A stretch of 64,000 nt of DNA from Pseudoalteromonas sp. SMS1 (GCF_021530565.1 NZ_JAKGBI010000024.1:1-64000); one strand, 5' to 3'; counted from the stretch's first letter, positions 52,075-61,562 are shown. Translations and numbers: made by a program. Notes: generated from the sequence alone by a model not told the origin.

Positions 52075-52830
52075 TTACTCTGCAGGCTTTTCTTTATCTT
52101 CTTGAATTTCTAGCAGCTCAACTTCAAAAATAAGCGTTGAGTTTGCTGGAATTTTACCAAGATTACGCTCGCCGTAACCTAGCTCTGAAGGAATAGTGAA
52201 TTTAAATTTAGAACCAACAGGCATCAACTGTAGACCTTCAGTCCAACCAGCGATAACTTGGTTTAGTGGGAAAGTAGCAGGTTGGTTACGAGAATATGAG
52301 CTATCAAATTCAGAACCATCTAATAACGTACCTTTGTAATGCACTTGTACGATATCCGTTGCAACTGGTTTTTTGCCTTCACCAGTTGAAAGTACTTCAT
52401 ACTGAAGGCCTGATTCAGTTACCGTTACGCCATCTTTTTTAGCATTTTCAGCAAGGTACTTTTGCCCTTCTTCTTTATTTTTCTTAGCGTCAGCTTCAGC
52501 TTTAGCAGTTTGCTTCTCGCGCACTGATGTGTCTAGTGCCGTCAATACTTCACGAATTTTCTCGTCATCTAATTTTGCATTGCCAGCTAACGCGTCTTTG
52601 AAACCACGCATCAATAGCTCTTGGTCAAGTGCAATACCCAACGCTTGTTTGTCAGCCAGATCTTTTTGTAAGAAGTTACCCACTGATGCACCAATGCCGT
52701 ATGCTTGTTGCTGAATCTCAGTTTCTAGTTTTACTTCTTCGACCTTTGCAGTTTCCTGCGCTTTTTGGTTACAAGCAGTTAATGCAAGTACTGACGCTGC
52801 AATTAAAGACAGCTTAATAGTTTGTTTCAT
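52075..52830 (-). CDS. FKBP-type peptidyl-prolyl isomerase (FkpA-like lipoprotein)
   Basis: 251-residue periplasmic prolyl isomerase/chaperone. Lipobox LTAC with Cys20, so it is probably lipid-anchored, unlike E. coli FkpA. An N-terminal helical dimerisation domain (about 35-125, QQAYGIGASVGNFL) precedes the FKBP domain (about 140-245) with VQVHYKGTLLDGSEFDSSY, VIAGWTEGLQLMPVGSK and IPSELGYGE. GGAG is 8-9 bases before the chosen ATG. slyX follows about 1.3 kb away as in the E. coli fkpA-slyX neighbourhood. Confidence 0.93.
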   Translation of the reverse strand: MKQTIKLSLIAASVLALTACNQKAQETAKVEEVKLETEIQQQAYGIGASVGNFLQKDLADKQALGIALDQELLMRGFKDALAGNAKLDDEKIREVLTALDTSVREKQTAKAEADAKKNKEEGQKYLAENAKKDGVTVTESGLQYEVLSTGEGKKPVATDIVQVHYKGTLLDGSEFDSSYSRNQPATFPLNQVIAGWTEGLQLMPVGSKFKFTIPSELGYGERNLGKIPANSTLIFEVELLEIQEDKEKPAE

Positions 52831-53013
52831 TTTATTCTCTCCGACATCCGAGCAGCTAGAAACCAATGTTGCTCTCTAACCTCATTGTCTTGTTAAATAA
52901 TTATTAATATAAAAAAGGTGATGTCACATTATCACTCATTGCCGTCAAAGCCAAGAATCTCACCATGACAACCTGCCCACCGGAAATATCGGTGCGATAG
53001 ACGACATTAGTTC

Positions 53014-53033
53014 CCTGATACGCTAATATCAGG
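53014..53033. repeat. Hairpin CCTGATA-CGCTAA-TATCAGG
   Basis: Perfect 7-bp stem and 6-base loop in the divergent gap between the FkpA-like and WD40 genes, 73 bases before the WD40 ATG; followed by TTTG. It may lie in the leader of the WD40 gene. Confidence 0.45.
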
Positions 53034-53105
53034 TTTGTGGGCCAATCAATTTTACCACTAGTCTACTCGGTGAAAATCATAGAGTTAAGGGGAAATACCG
53101 AATTT

Positions 53106-54104
53106 ATGGCCAAATTTTTAAAAATGCACCAACTACTTTTAAGCTGCGCGCTTCTCACCGCACTTACGGGTTGTTCACCCGACAGCTCAAAGGCCCATTT
53201 AACCGTGGAACACGCCGCCAGAGGTGCATTTGCAGCTGCTATTTCACACGATGGCCGTTACAGTTTAGTGTCATCTGTCGAGCATGGTGTGGTTTTATGG
53301 GATAATCAAGCCCATGGACTCCAATACCAATGGACACACTCAGACCAACCTGACGACTTGGTCCACTCACTCGCCATCGCACACGACAATTCAACGGCGG
53401 TGACCGCAGCCAGTAATCGATTTGCCCTATGGCGCCTATCTGACGGCAACAATATTGGCTATTATCAGATAGATACAGGCACCATTAGAGACATTGCTGT
53501 CAGTAACAACGGCCGTTATGTGTTATATGGACGCAGTGACAATGTGGTTGTGCATCTGGACTTAGATAGCGGAAGACGCTTAGAGTTCCTTGGACACCAA
53601 GAAAAAATTAACAGCATTGCCTTATCGCCTAACGGTCATTTTGCACTGACCGGGGCGAATGACTACAGCGCTTACTTTTGGGATACGCGTACTGGGCAAG
53701 TTTTACATCGCTTCAATCACCCGAGTCGCGTCACAAAAGTTGCTCTCGATCCACAAGGACGTTACGCATTTACCGCCGATAGCATGAAAAAAGCCAGCAT
53801 CTGGCAGCTTACCTCGGGTGATCTTGTCGCGCAATTACAGTATATTGCTCGCCAGAAAATATTCAGTGCTGTGCGCTTTAATCAGCAAGGTGACCTACTT
53901 GCAACTGGCTCACCTAACCGTCAGCTTACATTATGGCGAGTCAGTGATGGAGCCAAATTAGATACTTGGCTCGTCAAACCCCGCGAAGGAAGCAGACCAA
54001 AATCAGCCGTTGTGTTTGATGTTGCATTTGCAAAACGAGACGCACTGCTTGTGACAGAAAGCTCCAGTGGCTTAATGGAACAATTCGAAAGAGTAAAAGA
54101 GTAA
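53106..54104 (+). CDS. WD40-repeat lipoprotein
   Basis: 332-residue lipoprotein: lipobox ALTGC with Cys23. The rest is a beta-propeller: at least six repeats with the pattern of HDG/PNG…AL.G..D…W, for example AAAISHDGRYSLVSSVEHGV, SIALSPNGHFALTGANDYSA and VALDPQGRYAFTADSMKKAS, ending near residue 325. WD40 propellers are protein-binding platforms; the cellular partner is not known. The start could also be the internal ATG six codons later. Its stop overlaps the slyX start as TAATG, so the two are coupled. Confidence 0.88.
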   Translation: MAKFLKMHQLLLSCALLTALTGCSPDSSKAHLTVEHAARGAFAAAISHDGRYSLVSSVEHGVVLWDNQAHGLQYQWTHSDQPDDLVHSLAIAHDNSTAVTAASNRFALWRLSDGNNIGYYQIDTGTIRDIAVSNNGRYVLYGRSDNVVVHLDLDSGRRLEFLGHQEKINSIALSPNGHFALTGANDYSAYFWDTRTGQVLHRFNHPSRVTKVALDPQGRYAFTADSMKKASIWQLTSGDLVAQLQYIARQKIFSAVRFNQQGDLLATGSPNRQLTLWRVSDGAKLDTWLVKPREGSRPKSAVVFDVAFAKRDALLVTESSSGLMEQFERVKE

Positions 54105-54316
54105 TGACAGAATTAGAAAACCGGGTGGTTGAACTTGAAGCAAAAGTTGCGTTTCAAGAAGACACAATAGAAACGCTCAATGACGAACTGAAAGTCCATC
54201 AGTCTCGACTGGCGACCATGCAACATCAAATTAAGCTTTTGGCACAAAAAATAAATGATGGAAAAGACAGTAATATGATGCCGATCGAGCAGGAGCCACC
54301 ACCACCCCATTATTAA
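54104..54316 (+). CDS. slyX: SlyX family protein
   Basis: 70-residue coiled-coil protein: ENRVVELEAKVAFQEDTIE and LNDELKVHQSRLATMQHQIK form the heptads, ending in the SlyX signature PPPHY. Function not firmly known. Start codon overlaps the previous stop; so it is translated with the WD40 lipoprotein gene, whereas in E. coli it stands by slyD/fkpA. Confidence 0.93.
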   Translation: MTELENRVVELEAKVAFQEDTIETLNDELKVHQSRLATMQHQIKLLAQKINDGKDSNMMPIEQEPPPPHY

Positions 54317-54360
54317 TGGCTCGATGGGGTGCGCTTACGCTATTGCGCATCCCTCCATGC

Positions 54361-54561
54361 TCACTGGGGCTTAAACACACCAATCACCTGCTCAAACTGA
54401 CGGGTTGATGCCTGTACAGCTTCTTCTGGCTGTGTCATTGAATGGCCACATGCAACGCACTCTACTTTTTCTACATCATGTTCTTTGTACAACATCATAA
54501 CATCCATTTTGTTACATGCTGGACATGACGCACCCGCGATAAACCGCTTTTTCGTTCTCAC
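54361..54561 (-). CDS. yheV: YheV family zinc-ribbon protein
   Basis: 66-residue protein (E. coli YheV 66). Two CxxC pairs, CPAC (13-16) and CVAC (36-39), would bind one zinc; RTKKRFIAGASCPAC is the family start. GTG start with a GGGG stretch upstream. Function unknown. Faces slyX across a hairpin (stem GGGGTGCGC, about 54326-54353) lacking a T-tract. The gene order slyX-yheV-yheS matches E. coli loosely. Confidence 0.9.
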   Translation of the reverse strand: MRTKKRFIAGASCPACNKMDVMMLYKEHDVEKVECVACGHSMTQPEEAVQASTRQFEQVIGVFKPQ

Positions 54562-54684
54562 AATACTACCCCGCCTTCTCTGTGAAAGGGTTATTTTATA
54601 TTAGTTCAACGCGCTTTGATACGCTTGTCGTCGAGTATTAGATCCATGTTATCATGCAGTCAGAAGATTTAAGCTGAGCACATT

Positions 54685-56607
54685 ATGATCCAACTTTCTG
54701 ATATTGAACTGTTACGCGGTGGAAAAACACTCCTAAAAAATGCCAATGCAACCTTATTTCCTCAACATAAAGTAGGTTTGGTTGGTGCCAATGGCTGTGG
54801 AAAGTCCTCCTTGTTTGCTTTATTAAAATCGCAATTACACGCAGATGCCGGTGATTTTCAGATCCCAAAAGATTGGTCCATTGCGTCTGTAAAACAAGAA
54901 ACGCCAGCGCTCTCTATATCAGCGCTCGAATATGTACTGCAAGGCCATGAGCAGTATTATCAGCTACGCGATGCTTTGCGAACCGCAGAGACCAGTGGCG
55001 ATGGAGAAACGCAGGCCAAAATCCATCAACAACTCGAGTTAGTTGGCGGATATGGCATTGAAGCCAAAGCGGGCGAGTTGCTGCACGGCTTAGGCTTTAG
55101 CAATACGCAACTCGACTTTGCTGTCAGCGAATTTTCGGGTGGTTGGCGTATGCGTCTAAACTTAGCACAAGCCCTGATCAGAGATGCTGACCTTTTGCTG
55201 CTGGACGAACCGACGAACCACTTAGATCTCGATGCTGTTTATTGGCTAGAGCGTTTTTTGAAAGCGTATCAGGGTACACTGGTATTGATATCTCACGATA
55301 GGGAGTTTTTAGATGCCGTAATCGATCAGATATGGCATATAGATCAGCAGTGCATTAATGTATATAAAGGCCATTACTCGCAGTTCGAGCGCCAAAAAGC
55401 TGAGCGTATGGCACAACAACAAGCAATGTATGACAAGCAACAAGAAACCATTGCACACTTAGAAAAGTTCATCACACGCTTTAAGGCCAAAGCCAGTAAA
55501 GCCAAGCAGGCACAGAGCCGTGTTAAAGCGTTGGAGCGAATGGAAAAGCTGGCACCGGCACATGCAGACTCCCCTTTTAGCTTTGAATTTAAAAACCCTG
55601 AACATATTCCAAACCCACTGATGACCTTAGATCAAGCCCAAGCGGGTTATGGTGATATCACCATTTTACACCAAATAAAATTAAACCTCGTGCCTGGCAG
55701 CAGAATCGCATTATTGGGTAGAAATGGCGCGGGTAAGTCGACCCTAATCAAACTGCTGGCAGGTGATATAACGCCTCAGGCGGGAGAAGTATTTCAACAT
55801 CAAGGGTTGAAAGTCGGCTATTTTGCTCAGCATCAACTCGAGTCGTTGGATCTACATGCCAGTGCCATTACCCATTTGCAGCGTTTAGACCCTCAAGCAT
55901 CAGAACAATCCCTCAGAGACTTCCTCGGCGGTTTTGCTTTTCATGGTGACAAAGCACTCGACCCCGTTGCCCCTTTTTCTGGTGGTGAAAAAGCCCGCTT
56001 AGTACTGGCGATGTTAGTTTATCAACAACCCAATCTGCTGTTACTGGATGAGCCAACCAACCACCTAGATTTAGAAATGCGTCATGCCTTGGTGATGGCG
56101 TTGCAAGGCTTTGAAGGTGCCATGGTGACCGTCTCTCACGATCGCCATATGCTGAAAAACACTGCTGATGAATATTACTTGGTTGATAATGGGACGGTCA
56201 GCGCATTTGGCTATGATCTGGATGAATATTACCAATGGTTGCTCAACGCAAATAAAGAAGCAAAACAAAAACCTGATGTCGAAGAAAAGGCGCACTCCAG
56301 CGTTAATCGTAAAGAACAAAAGCGCTTGGAAGCCGAATTTAGAAAGTCTATACAACCTCTGAAAAAGTCTATCGACAAACTTGAGAAGTCACTGGATAAA
56401 CTGACCAATGCACTCGCCGAAGTAGAGAGTCAACTTGCCGACAATACATTGTATGAGGCCGAAAACAAGGCCAAACTGACCGAACTATTGGCCCAGCAAG
56501 CAACATTGACACCTGAACTCAATGATGTCGAAGAAGCTTTGCTGATGGCACTTGAGGAGCTAGAAGAGAAAGAAAGCCAATTCGCTGAAAGCGGCACCAT
56601 ATGCTAA
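54685..56607 (+). CDS. yheS: ABC-F ATPase YheS
   Basis: 640-residue soluble ABC-F protein (E. coli 637) with two ATPase domains and no membrane part; ABC-F proteins act on the ribosome. First domain: GANGCGKSSLFALL, signature FSGGWRMRLNLAQ, Walker B LLLLDEPTNHLD. Second: GRNGAGKSTLIKLL, FSGGEKARLVLAM, LLLLDEPTNHLD. The linker is KAKASKAKQAQSRVKALERM and the C-terminal tail (about 540-640) is coiled coil. Overlaps the next gene by 7 bases. Confidence 0.97.
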   Translation: MIQLSDIELLRGGKTLLKNANATLFPQHKVGLVGANGCGKSSLFALLKSQLHADAGDFQIPKDWSIASVKQETPALSISALEYVLQGHEQYYQLRDALRTAETSGDGETQAKIHQQLELVGGYGIEAKAGELLHGLGFSNTQLDFAVSEFSGGWRMRLNLAQALIRDADLLLLDEPTNHLDLDAVYWLERFLKAYQGTLVLISHDREFLDAVIDQIWHIDQQCINVYKGHYSQFERQKAERMAQQQAMYDKQQETIAHLEKFITRFKAKASKAKQAQSRVKALERMEKLAPAHADSPFSFEFKNPEHIPNPLMTLDQAQAGYGDITILHQIKLNLVPGSRIALLGRNGAGKSTLIKLLAGDITPQAGEVFQHQGLKVGYFAQHQLESLDLHASAITHLQRLDPQASEQSLRDFLGGFAFHGDKALDPVAPFSGGEKARLVLAMLVYQQPNLLLLDEPTNHLDLEMRHALVMALQGFEGAMVTVSHDRHMLKNTADEYYLVDNGTVSAFGYDLDEYYQWLLNANKEAKQKPDVEEKAHSSVNRKEQKRLEAEFRKSIQPLKKSIDKLEKSLDKLTNALAEVESQLADNTLYEAENKAKLTELLAQQATLTPELNDVEEALLMALEELEEKESQFAESGTIC

Positions 56608-57047
56608 ACCACGACCAGTTTTGGCACTATGCATGCCAGCTATACAGAAATAAGCCTATGGAGGAAGTGCTGTTGCACTTCCAAGATGCGCATAACAAGA
56701 ACGTCAATTTATGCCTGCTACTGGATTATATGGCGGTGCTCAATAAGCAGCTGTCGCTCGCCGACGTCAATGCATTGGAACAACGTGCCGAACAGCTCGA
56801 TGCGCAGCTACTGTCGCCCTATCGTACTATTCGCCGAACGTTAAAAGACGCCCACAGTCACTACCCTAGCTATACATCCGCACGCGCTTGTCTGCTAAAA
56901 GCAGAGCTGGAACTAGAAAAGTTGCAACAACATTATTTAGTTGAATACGCAAACGCCTGTTCAACCACCCACACCCCCCATGCCAATAACCTTGCACTAT
57001 ACTTGCCAGAGTCCCTTGTGCAGCGGTTTCTCAGCGCTAAATCATGA
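56601..57047 (+). CDS. TIGR02444 family protein
   Basis: 148-residue helical cytosolic protein. FWHYACQLYRNKPMEEVLL and NVNLCLLLDYMAVLN match the TIGR02444 (DUF2390) family from recall; function unknown. It overlaps yheS by 7 bases, a coupling that is common for this family in gammaproteobacteria. Ends inside an inverted-repeat region rich in GATC. Confidence 0.88.
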   Translation: MLNHDQFWHYACQLYRNKPMEEVLLHFQDAHNKNVNLCLLLDYMAVLNKQLSLADVNALEQRAEQLDAQLLSPYRTIRRTLKDAHSHYPSYTSARACLLKAELELEKLQQHYLVEYANACSTTHTPHANNLALYLPESLVQRFLSAKS

Positions 57048-57106
57048 TCAAGATCAAGCGTCAATACGAGTCAATATCGGTTAATTTATAAACTTGATCT
57101 CGATCA
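57045..57106. repeat. GATC-rich inverted repeat before the DUF3149-like gene
   Basis: TGATCAAGATCAAG (57045-57058) and CTTGATCTCGATCA (57093-57106) are inverted with 13 of 14 matching, separated by 34 bases. Five GATC sites fall within 57046-57114. Possible operator, terminator or Dam-sensitive regulatory site between two genes on the same strand. Confidence 0.6.
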
Positions 57107-57166
57107 TAACGATCATGGCGGTGCTCCTCTACTATTAATTCATCGACAAATTGAGGAGACACAGCC

Positions 57167-57307
57167 ATGAACGTATTCTTTAGAGATTTCTTTACCGACC
57201 CCGTGTTGTATTTATCGTTTGGCATACTTGGGATCGTGATCGCGCTGTGCATCTACTATGTTTACTACTTTGTTAAAAAGGTCAATGAAGCTGAAATACC
57301 TGAGTAA
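57167..57307 (+). CDS. DUF3149-like small membrane protein, 46 aa
   Basis: A 46-residue protein with a single hydrophobic helix: MNVFFRDFFTDPVLYLSFGI leads into LGIVIALCIYYVYYFV, then KKVNEAEIPE. GAGGAG is 8 bases before the ATG. The layout short polar start, one helix, Lys-rich stop-transfer is that of the DUF3149 family of Alteromonadales/Shewanella-type bacteria, from recall. Function unknown. Own leader after TIGR02444, followed by an intrinsic terminator. Confidence 0.8.
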   Translation: MNVFFRDFFTDPVLYLSFGILGIVIALCIYYVYYFVKKVNEAEIPE

Positions 57308-57374
57308 ACACATGTAGGTCGAAAAGATTGTTAAGCAAATTTAGTTCCCGTTTCAAGAATTAAGCACGACGCAC

Positions 57375-57413
57375 AAAGCACCTTATCAGCTCAGCTGGTC
57401 GGGTGCTTTTTAT
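57375..57413 (+). terminator. Rho-independent terminator after the small membrane gene
   Basis: AAAGCACC (57375-57382) pairs with GGTGCTTT (57402-57409); the 19-base loop contains CAGCTCAGCTG, and T-rich TTTTTATTTT follows. Confidence 0.85.
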
Positions 57414-57509
57414 TTTCAGCATCACTATTTCGTACCGTTAATTATCTTTTATGTTCAGCTTTGATACACTGGCAAAGTTAAAGAGTTAGCAAGAGAATTT
57501 TTCTGATTT

Positions 57510-58490
57510 ATGTCACAACAGCTTGATCTTACTTTTAGACCAGCTTGGTGGATGCGTAACCGTCACGCACAAACCATACTGCCGAGGGCATTTAGACCCA
57601 GACTTAAAGCCAATGTCCATTATGAGCACCTTCAGACACCTGATGATGACTTTCTTGAATTGGCCTGGGCTAAAAATGGTAATAAACAGGCCCCATTAGT
57701 CATTGTCTTACATGGGTTAGAAGGCAACATCAATAGTTTTTATGCCAAAGGCATGTTGCGTGCGCTGGCCAGTACAGGGCTAGATGCCGTACTGATGCAT
57801 TTTCGCAATTGCTCACGAGAAGTAAACAAGCAACCTCGCGCCTATCACAGCGGAGAAACTCAAGATCTGGGTTTTTTGATTAACACATTGAAACAACGCT
57901 TTCCCGATCGAGCACTGTTTGCCGTCGGCTTCTCTTTGGGGGGCAATGTGCTCGCCAAATACTTAGGGGAACGAGGCCAAAGCAGTGGCTTACAGGGCGC
58001 AGCGGTGATTTCAGCACCTTATCACCTTTCTTCGTCTTGTCAGGTGATCCGCAAAAGTTGCTTTAAGCTATATCAAAAGTATTTACTCGATAGAATGAAG
58101 CACTCTTTTTCACGGAAGTTGGATCAAATCGCCGGTAAGATCCAGTTGGATGCACAACAGTTGTCAAACATTCATGATCTCTGGCAATTTGACGATCAAG
58201 TCACAGCACCATTGCATGGCTTTAAAGGGGCCGAAGATTATTATGCACAAGCTAGCTCGCAACCTTATTTAAGCCTCATAGAAACTCCGACATTGTTGAT
58301 CCATGCTGAAGATGATCCGATGCTATCCAAACAAACAGTGCCAACGCCCAATCACATCAGCAAACATGTTCAACTTGCGGTATCTCAACGAGGTGGACAC
58401 GTGGGCTTTATAGCCGGCAGCAACCCTTTAAAACCCATTTACTGGCTTGAACACGTCGTTCCTGCCTATATTCATTCTCTAATCAGGTAG
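57510..58490 (+). CDS. yheT: YheT family alpha/beta-hydrolase
   Basis: 326-residue hydrolase. WWMRNRHAQTILPRAFRPR is the family N-terminus; VIVLHGLEGN forms the oxyanion region; the nucleophile elbow is GFSLGGN; HAEDDPM has the acidic residue and GGHVGFI the histidine. Related to ABHD1/ABHD3-type lipid hydrolases; natural substrate unknown. Immediately followed by yheU, as in E. coli. Confidence 0.94.
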   Translation: MSQQLDLTFRPAWWMRNRHAQTILPRAFRPRLKANVHYEHLQTPDDDFLELAWAKNGNKQAPLVIVLHGLEGNINSFYAKGMLRALASTGLDAVLMHFRNCSREVNKQPRAYHSGETQDLGFLINTLKQRFPDRALFAVGFSLGGNVLAKYLGERGQSSGLQGAAVISAPYHLSSSCQVIRKSCFKLYQKYLLDRMKHSFSRKLDQIAGKIQLDAQQLSNIHDLWQFDDQVTAPLHGFKGAEDYYAQASSQPYLSLIETPTLLIHAEDDPMLSKQTVPTPNHISKHVQLAVSQRGGHVGFIAGSNPLKPIYWLEHVVPAYIHSLIR

Positions 58491-58498
58491 TGACCTTT

Positions 58499-58753
58499 AT
58501 GCTGATCCCTTACCAACAAATAGACCCAACCACTTTAGTGCGCCTTATTGAACATTATGTGTTACGCGAAGGTACTGACTATGGAGACAATGAAGTGACC
58601 ACGCAACAAAAAGTTGCACAGGTCAAATCACAATTGCAAAGTGGTGACGCCCTCATTGTATTTTCCGAATTGCACGAATCCGTAAACATCGTCAGTAAGG
58701 CCCAATTCCAAGCGATGCAAAACGAAGACTATCAATCTGAACCAATTTACTAA
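58499..58753 (+). CDS. yheU: YheU family protein (UPF0270)
   Basis: 84-residue protein. MLIPYQQIDPTTL, VLREGTDYG and LIVFSELHESVNI match YheU of E. coli. ATG chosen over a GTG three codons earlier that overlaps the yheT stop. Function unknown. Confidence 0.93.
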   Translation: MLIPYQQIDPTTLVRLIEHYVLREGTDYGDNEVTTQQKVAQVKSQLQSGDALIVFSELHESVNIVSKAQFQAMQNEDYQSEPIY

Positions 58754-58839
58754 TACGGTGCGAGAAAGGCGCTTTAAAGATTGAGCCTTTATGATTAGTT
58801 GTTACAATCAAAATTCACAATCATAATAAAGGCGCAAAA

Positions 58840-60024
58840 ATGAAGTTAAGCTCAGCTCTGTGTGTTCTCGCATTAGCGGTTTCCCCTGTTCATGCCAAAG
58901 AATACTCCGCATCGGAACGTGCCATTCGTTTGGCTCAAGAAAACCTCCTTATCGATACCCATATTGACGTCCCTTACCGCATCAATGAAAAATGGGATGA
59001 TGTATCAAAAGCAACCAAAGGCGGTGACTTTGACTACCCTCGCGCGATGAAAGGAGGGCTGAATGCGCCTTTTATGTCGATTTATATCCCTGCCAATTTG
59101 GAGTTTGAAGGTCAAGGTGAAAGCTATCAGCTCGCCAACCAGCTTATCGACGGCATGGAAGCATTGGCACAACGTGCGCCACATAAGTTCGCCATGGCCT
59201 ACAGCACGAAGGATATTGAAGCGCAGTTTGATAAAGGCTTAATGTCTATTGCTATGGGCATGGAGAATGGCTCACCCATTGAGGGAAGCCTAGAAAACCT
59301 CAAACACTTTTTTGACCGTGGTGTGCGTTATATCACCCTTGCTCACTCACAGAGCAACCATATCTCCGACTCTTCGTATGATGTGCGCAGAAAGTGGAAA
59401 GGATTGAGCCCTTTTGGTAAGCAGCTCGTTGTAGAGATGAACAAAATCGGTATGCTTATCGACGTCTCGCACATTTCTGATGCCGCATTCTATCAGGTGA
59501 TGGCAGTCTCAAAAGTACCCGTTATAGCCTCCCATTCATCTCTTCGGAAATATACGCCTGGCTTTGAACGCAACATGGATGATGACATGTTATTGGCATT
59601 GAAAAAGAATGGCGGCGTAATCCAAATAAACTTTGGTTCCAGCTTTGTCACCAACTCATCTCGTACCTGGTACGACAAACGCAGTACAGAAGAAAAAGAA
59701 GCCACGAGCCGTGGTGCCAATAAAACCGATTTTCGCGCTGCTTATATCGCCAGAAACCCGTTCCCTTTCGCAACACTTGAGCAAGTACTCGATCATATCG
59801 ACCACGTGGTGAAATTGATTGGGATCGAGCATGTAGGGATTGGCTCTGATTATGACGGCGTGGGCGACTCATTGCCAGTCGGCTTAAAAGACGTGTCTAC
59901 TTACCCCAACCTTGTACAAGGTTTACTCGATAGAAACTACAGCGAAAAGGAAATAAAACTTATCCTGGGTGGCAACACGTTAAGAGTGTGGAAACAAGCT
60001 GAAGCGTATGCGGCAAAGTTTTAA
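58840..60024 (+). CDS. Membrane dipeptidase (peptidase M19)
   Basis: 394-residue exported metallopeptidase that cleaves dipeptides, including D-amino-acid-containing ones. Signal peptide 1-19 (ending SPVHA). Metal ligands: IDTHIDVP (His and Asp), AMGMENGSPI (Glu bridging), and the two histidines in LIDVSHISD and VIASHSS; GIGSDYDGVGDSLP provides the Asp. KLSSALCVLALAV starts at a well-placed AAAGGCG. Probably secreted or periplasmic; monocistronic. Confidence 0.95.
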   Translation: MKLSSALCVLALAVSPVHAKEYSASERAIRLAQENLLIDTHIDVPYRINEKWDDVSKATKGGDFDYPRAMKGGLNAPFMSIYIPANLEFEGQGESYQLANQLIDGMEALAQRAPHKFAMAYSTKDIEAQFDKGLMSIAMGMENGSPIEGSLENLKHFFDRGVRYITLAHSQSNHISDSSYDVRRKWKGLSPFGKQLVVEMNKIGMLIDVSHISDAAFYQVMAVSKVPVIASHSSLRKYTPGFERNMDDDMLLALKKNGGVIQINFGSSFVTNSSRTWYDKRSTEEKEATSRGANKTDFRAAYIARNPFPFATLEQVLDHIDHVVKLIGIEHVGIGSDYDGVGDSLPVGLKDVSTYPNLVQGLLDRNYSEKEIKLILGGNTLRVWKQAEAYAAKF

Positions 60025-60033
60025 CTGGTTATT

Positions 60034-60053
60034 GGGTAAGCGACCGCTTGCCC
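60034..60053 (+). terminator. Hairpin after the dipeptidase gene
   Basis: GGGTAAGC-GACC-GCTTGCCC: 8-bp stem (one G-T pair) with a tetraloop, 9 bases after the stop; no T-tract, so possibly a Rho-dependent end. Confidence 0.45.
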
Positions 60054-60208
60054 ATTACTCGTTGTATTGAAGCGTCCGTTAAAACAATTTTATACAGGTC
60101 AAAGCGAAAGTACACGCACAGCATTTGACTATGAAGTAAGCGATTAAAAGCGTCAAAGGAATAACAATAAGATAAATAAGAAAAGATAAATCAGAGTGAT
60201 ACAGAAAT

Positions 60209-60285
<77 letters not shown>

Positions 60286-60329
60286 CCTGTATCGTTAAGT
60301 TTGTTTTACTTCTTTCTCAACTAAGAAGT

Positions 60330-60406
<77 letters not shown>

Positions 60407-60450
60407 CCTGTAATGTTAAGTGAGTTTTACTTCTTTCTTAACTAAGAAGT

Positions 60451-60527
<77 letters not shown>

Positions 60528-60593
60528 CCTGTATACATCCTTAGATGCCACTTTAAGAAAGGGTTTTTTAAGCTCTTCCGTAAAGAGGTCGCT

Positions 60594-60621
60594 ATAATAT
60601 CTAAATTTATTTTTATTGCAA
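60594..60621 (-). promoter_or_regulatory. Promoter of the initiator tRNA array
   Basis: On the minus strand TTGCAA (60616-60621), 16 bp, TATTAT (60594-60599), then GCGACC as a G+C-rich discriminator typical of stable RNA promoters under stringent control. Confidence 0.6.
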
Positions 60622-60769
60622 GGATTTGACGTAAAATAATTTGTTAAACGTATATAAAACAGACAAACTGGCCGATTAGTATATCAAAGTGTCATTTTAC
60701 AGCGTTTACTTTGTGGTTTTCGGTGCTCCTTGGAATTACAAAATTTACAGAGCACCATTCAAATATGGC

Positions 60770-61561
60770 CTATCTCTGATGTGGGCTGATCAATTTCTGA
60801 AACTGCCAGTCAGGATGTCCCATGACAATGAAATCGGGGTTTTCTGTTGATTCACGTTGGTTATATGTCAGCGGATTGAATTCAGCGTCAGTGATACACC
60901 CTCCCGCTTCCTCTACAATGACCTGAGATGCCCCGGTATCCCACTCACCTGTTGGCCCTACGCGTAAGAAGCAATCGGCCTTACCCTCTGCAATAATACA
61001 CGCTTTCAACGAGCAAGAGCCCAAAGCAATGGTGTCAAAATGACTGTTTAAATATTGACTGACTGCTTCGATTTTTTGTCTGCGACTCACCGCAAGCGTT
61101 AGCGTATCTGGCGGCGCGACAAAAATTTGTTGATCTTGACCATGCTCACGCTTGAACGCCCCATTTGCCTTTGTTGCAAAGTAAGTGATCCCCTTCGCAG
61201 GCCAGTGGATCACGCCGAGCACGGGTTGGTGGTTTTCGATCAAGGCAATATTCACTGCAAAATCACCACTTTCTAGAATAAATTCACCAGTGCCATCCAT
61301 AGGATCCAACAACCAATAACGTTGCCAACTTTGACGCTGTGCAAGAGGTGGGATAGGGGTTTCTTCTGACATGATGGGAATATCGGGCGCAAGGCTTTTT
61401 AAGCCATTTAATAACACTTCATTGGCAGCAAGATCCGCTGCTGTGACAGGCGTATGATCTGACTTTTCTTGTTGACCAATATCATCTTGTTGGTAAATCG
61501 CCATGATCGCCTTACCCGCAAGTTGCGCCAACTCGATACAAGGCTCTAAGTAGGTTTGCAA
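60770..61561 (-). CDS. cysQ: 3'(2'),5'-bisphosphate nucleotidase CysQ
   Basis: 263-residue inositol-monophosphatase-fold enzyme that removes the 3'-phosphate from PAP, a by-product of sulfate assimilation. EKSDHTPVTAADLAAN, metal-binding MSEETPIP, LLDPMDGTGEFI and the C-terminal WDTGASQVIVEEAGG are the metal/phosphate motifs. It follows nudE by one base, so the two are co-transcribed; nudE-cysQ pairing links nucleotide-phosphate clean-up functions. Confidence 0.96.
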   Translation of the reverse strand: MQTYLEPCIELAQLAGKAIMAIYQQDDIGQQEKSDHTPVTAADLAANEVLLNGLKSLAPDIPIMSEETPIPPLAQRQSWQRYWLLDPMDGTGEFILESGDFAVNIALIENHQPVLGVIHWPAKGITYFATKANGAFKREHGQDQQIFVAPPDTLTLAVSRRQKIEAVSQYLNSHFDTIALGSCSLKACIIAEGKADCFLRVGPTGEWDTGASQVIVEEAGGCITDAEFNPLTYNQRESTENPDFIVMGHPDWQFQKLISPHQR

Positions 61562-61562
61562 T

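Noticed and set aside
57061..57252. 63-codon minus-strand ORF
   Set aside because: Antisense to the small DUF3149-like gene, which has a strong ribosome-binding site and a sensible membrane protein.
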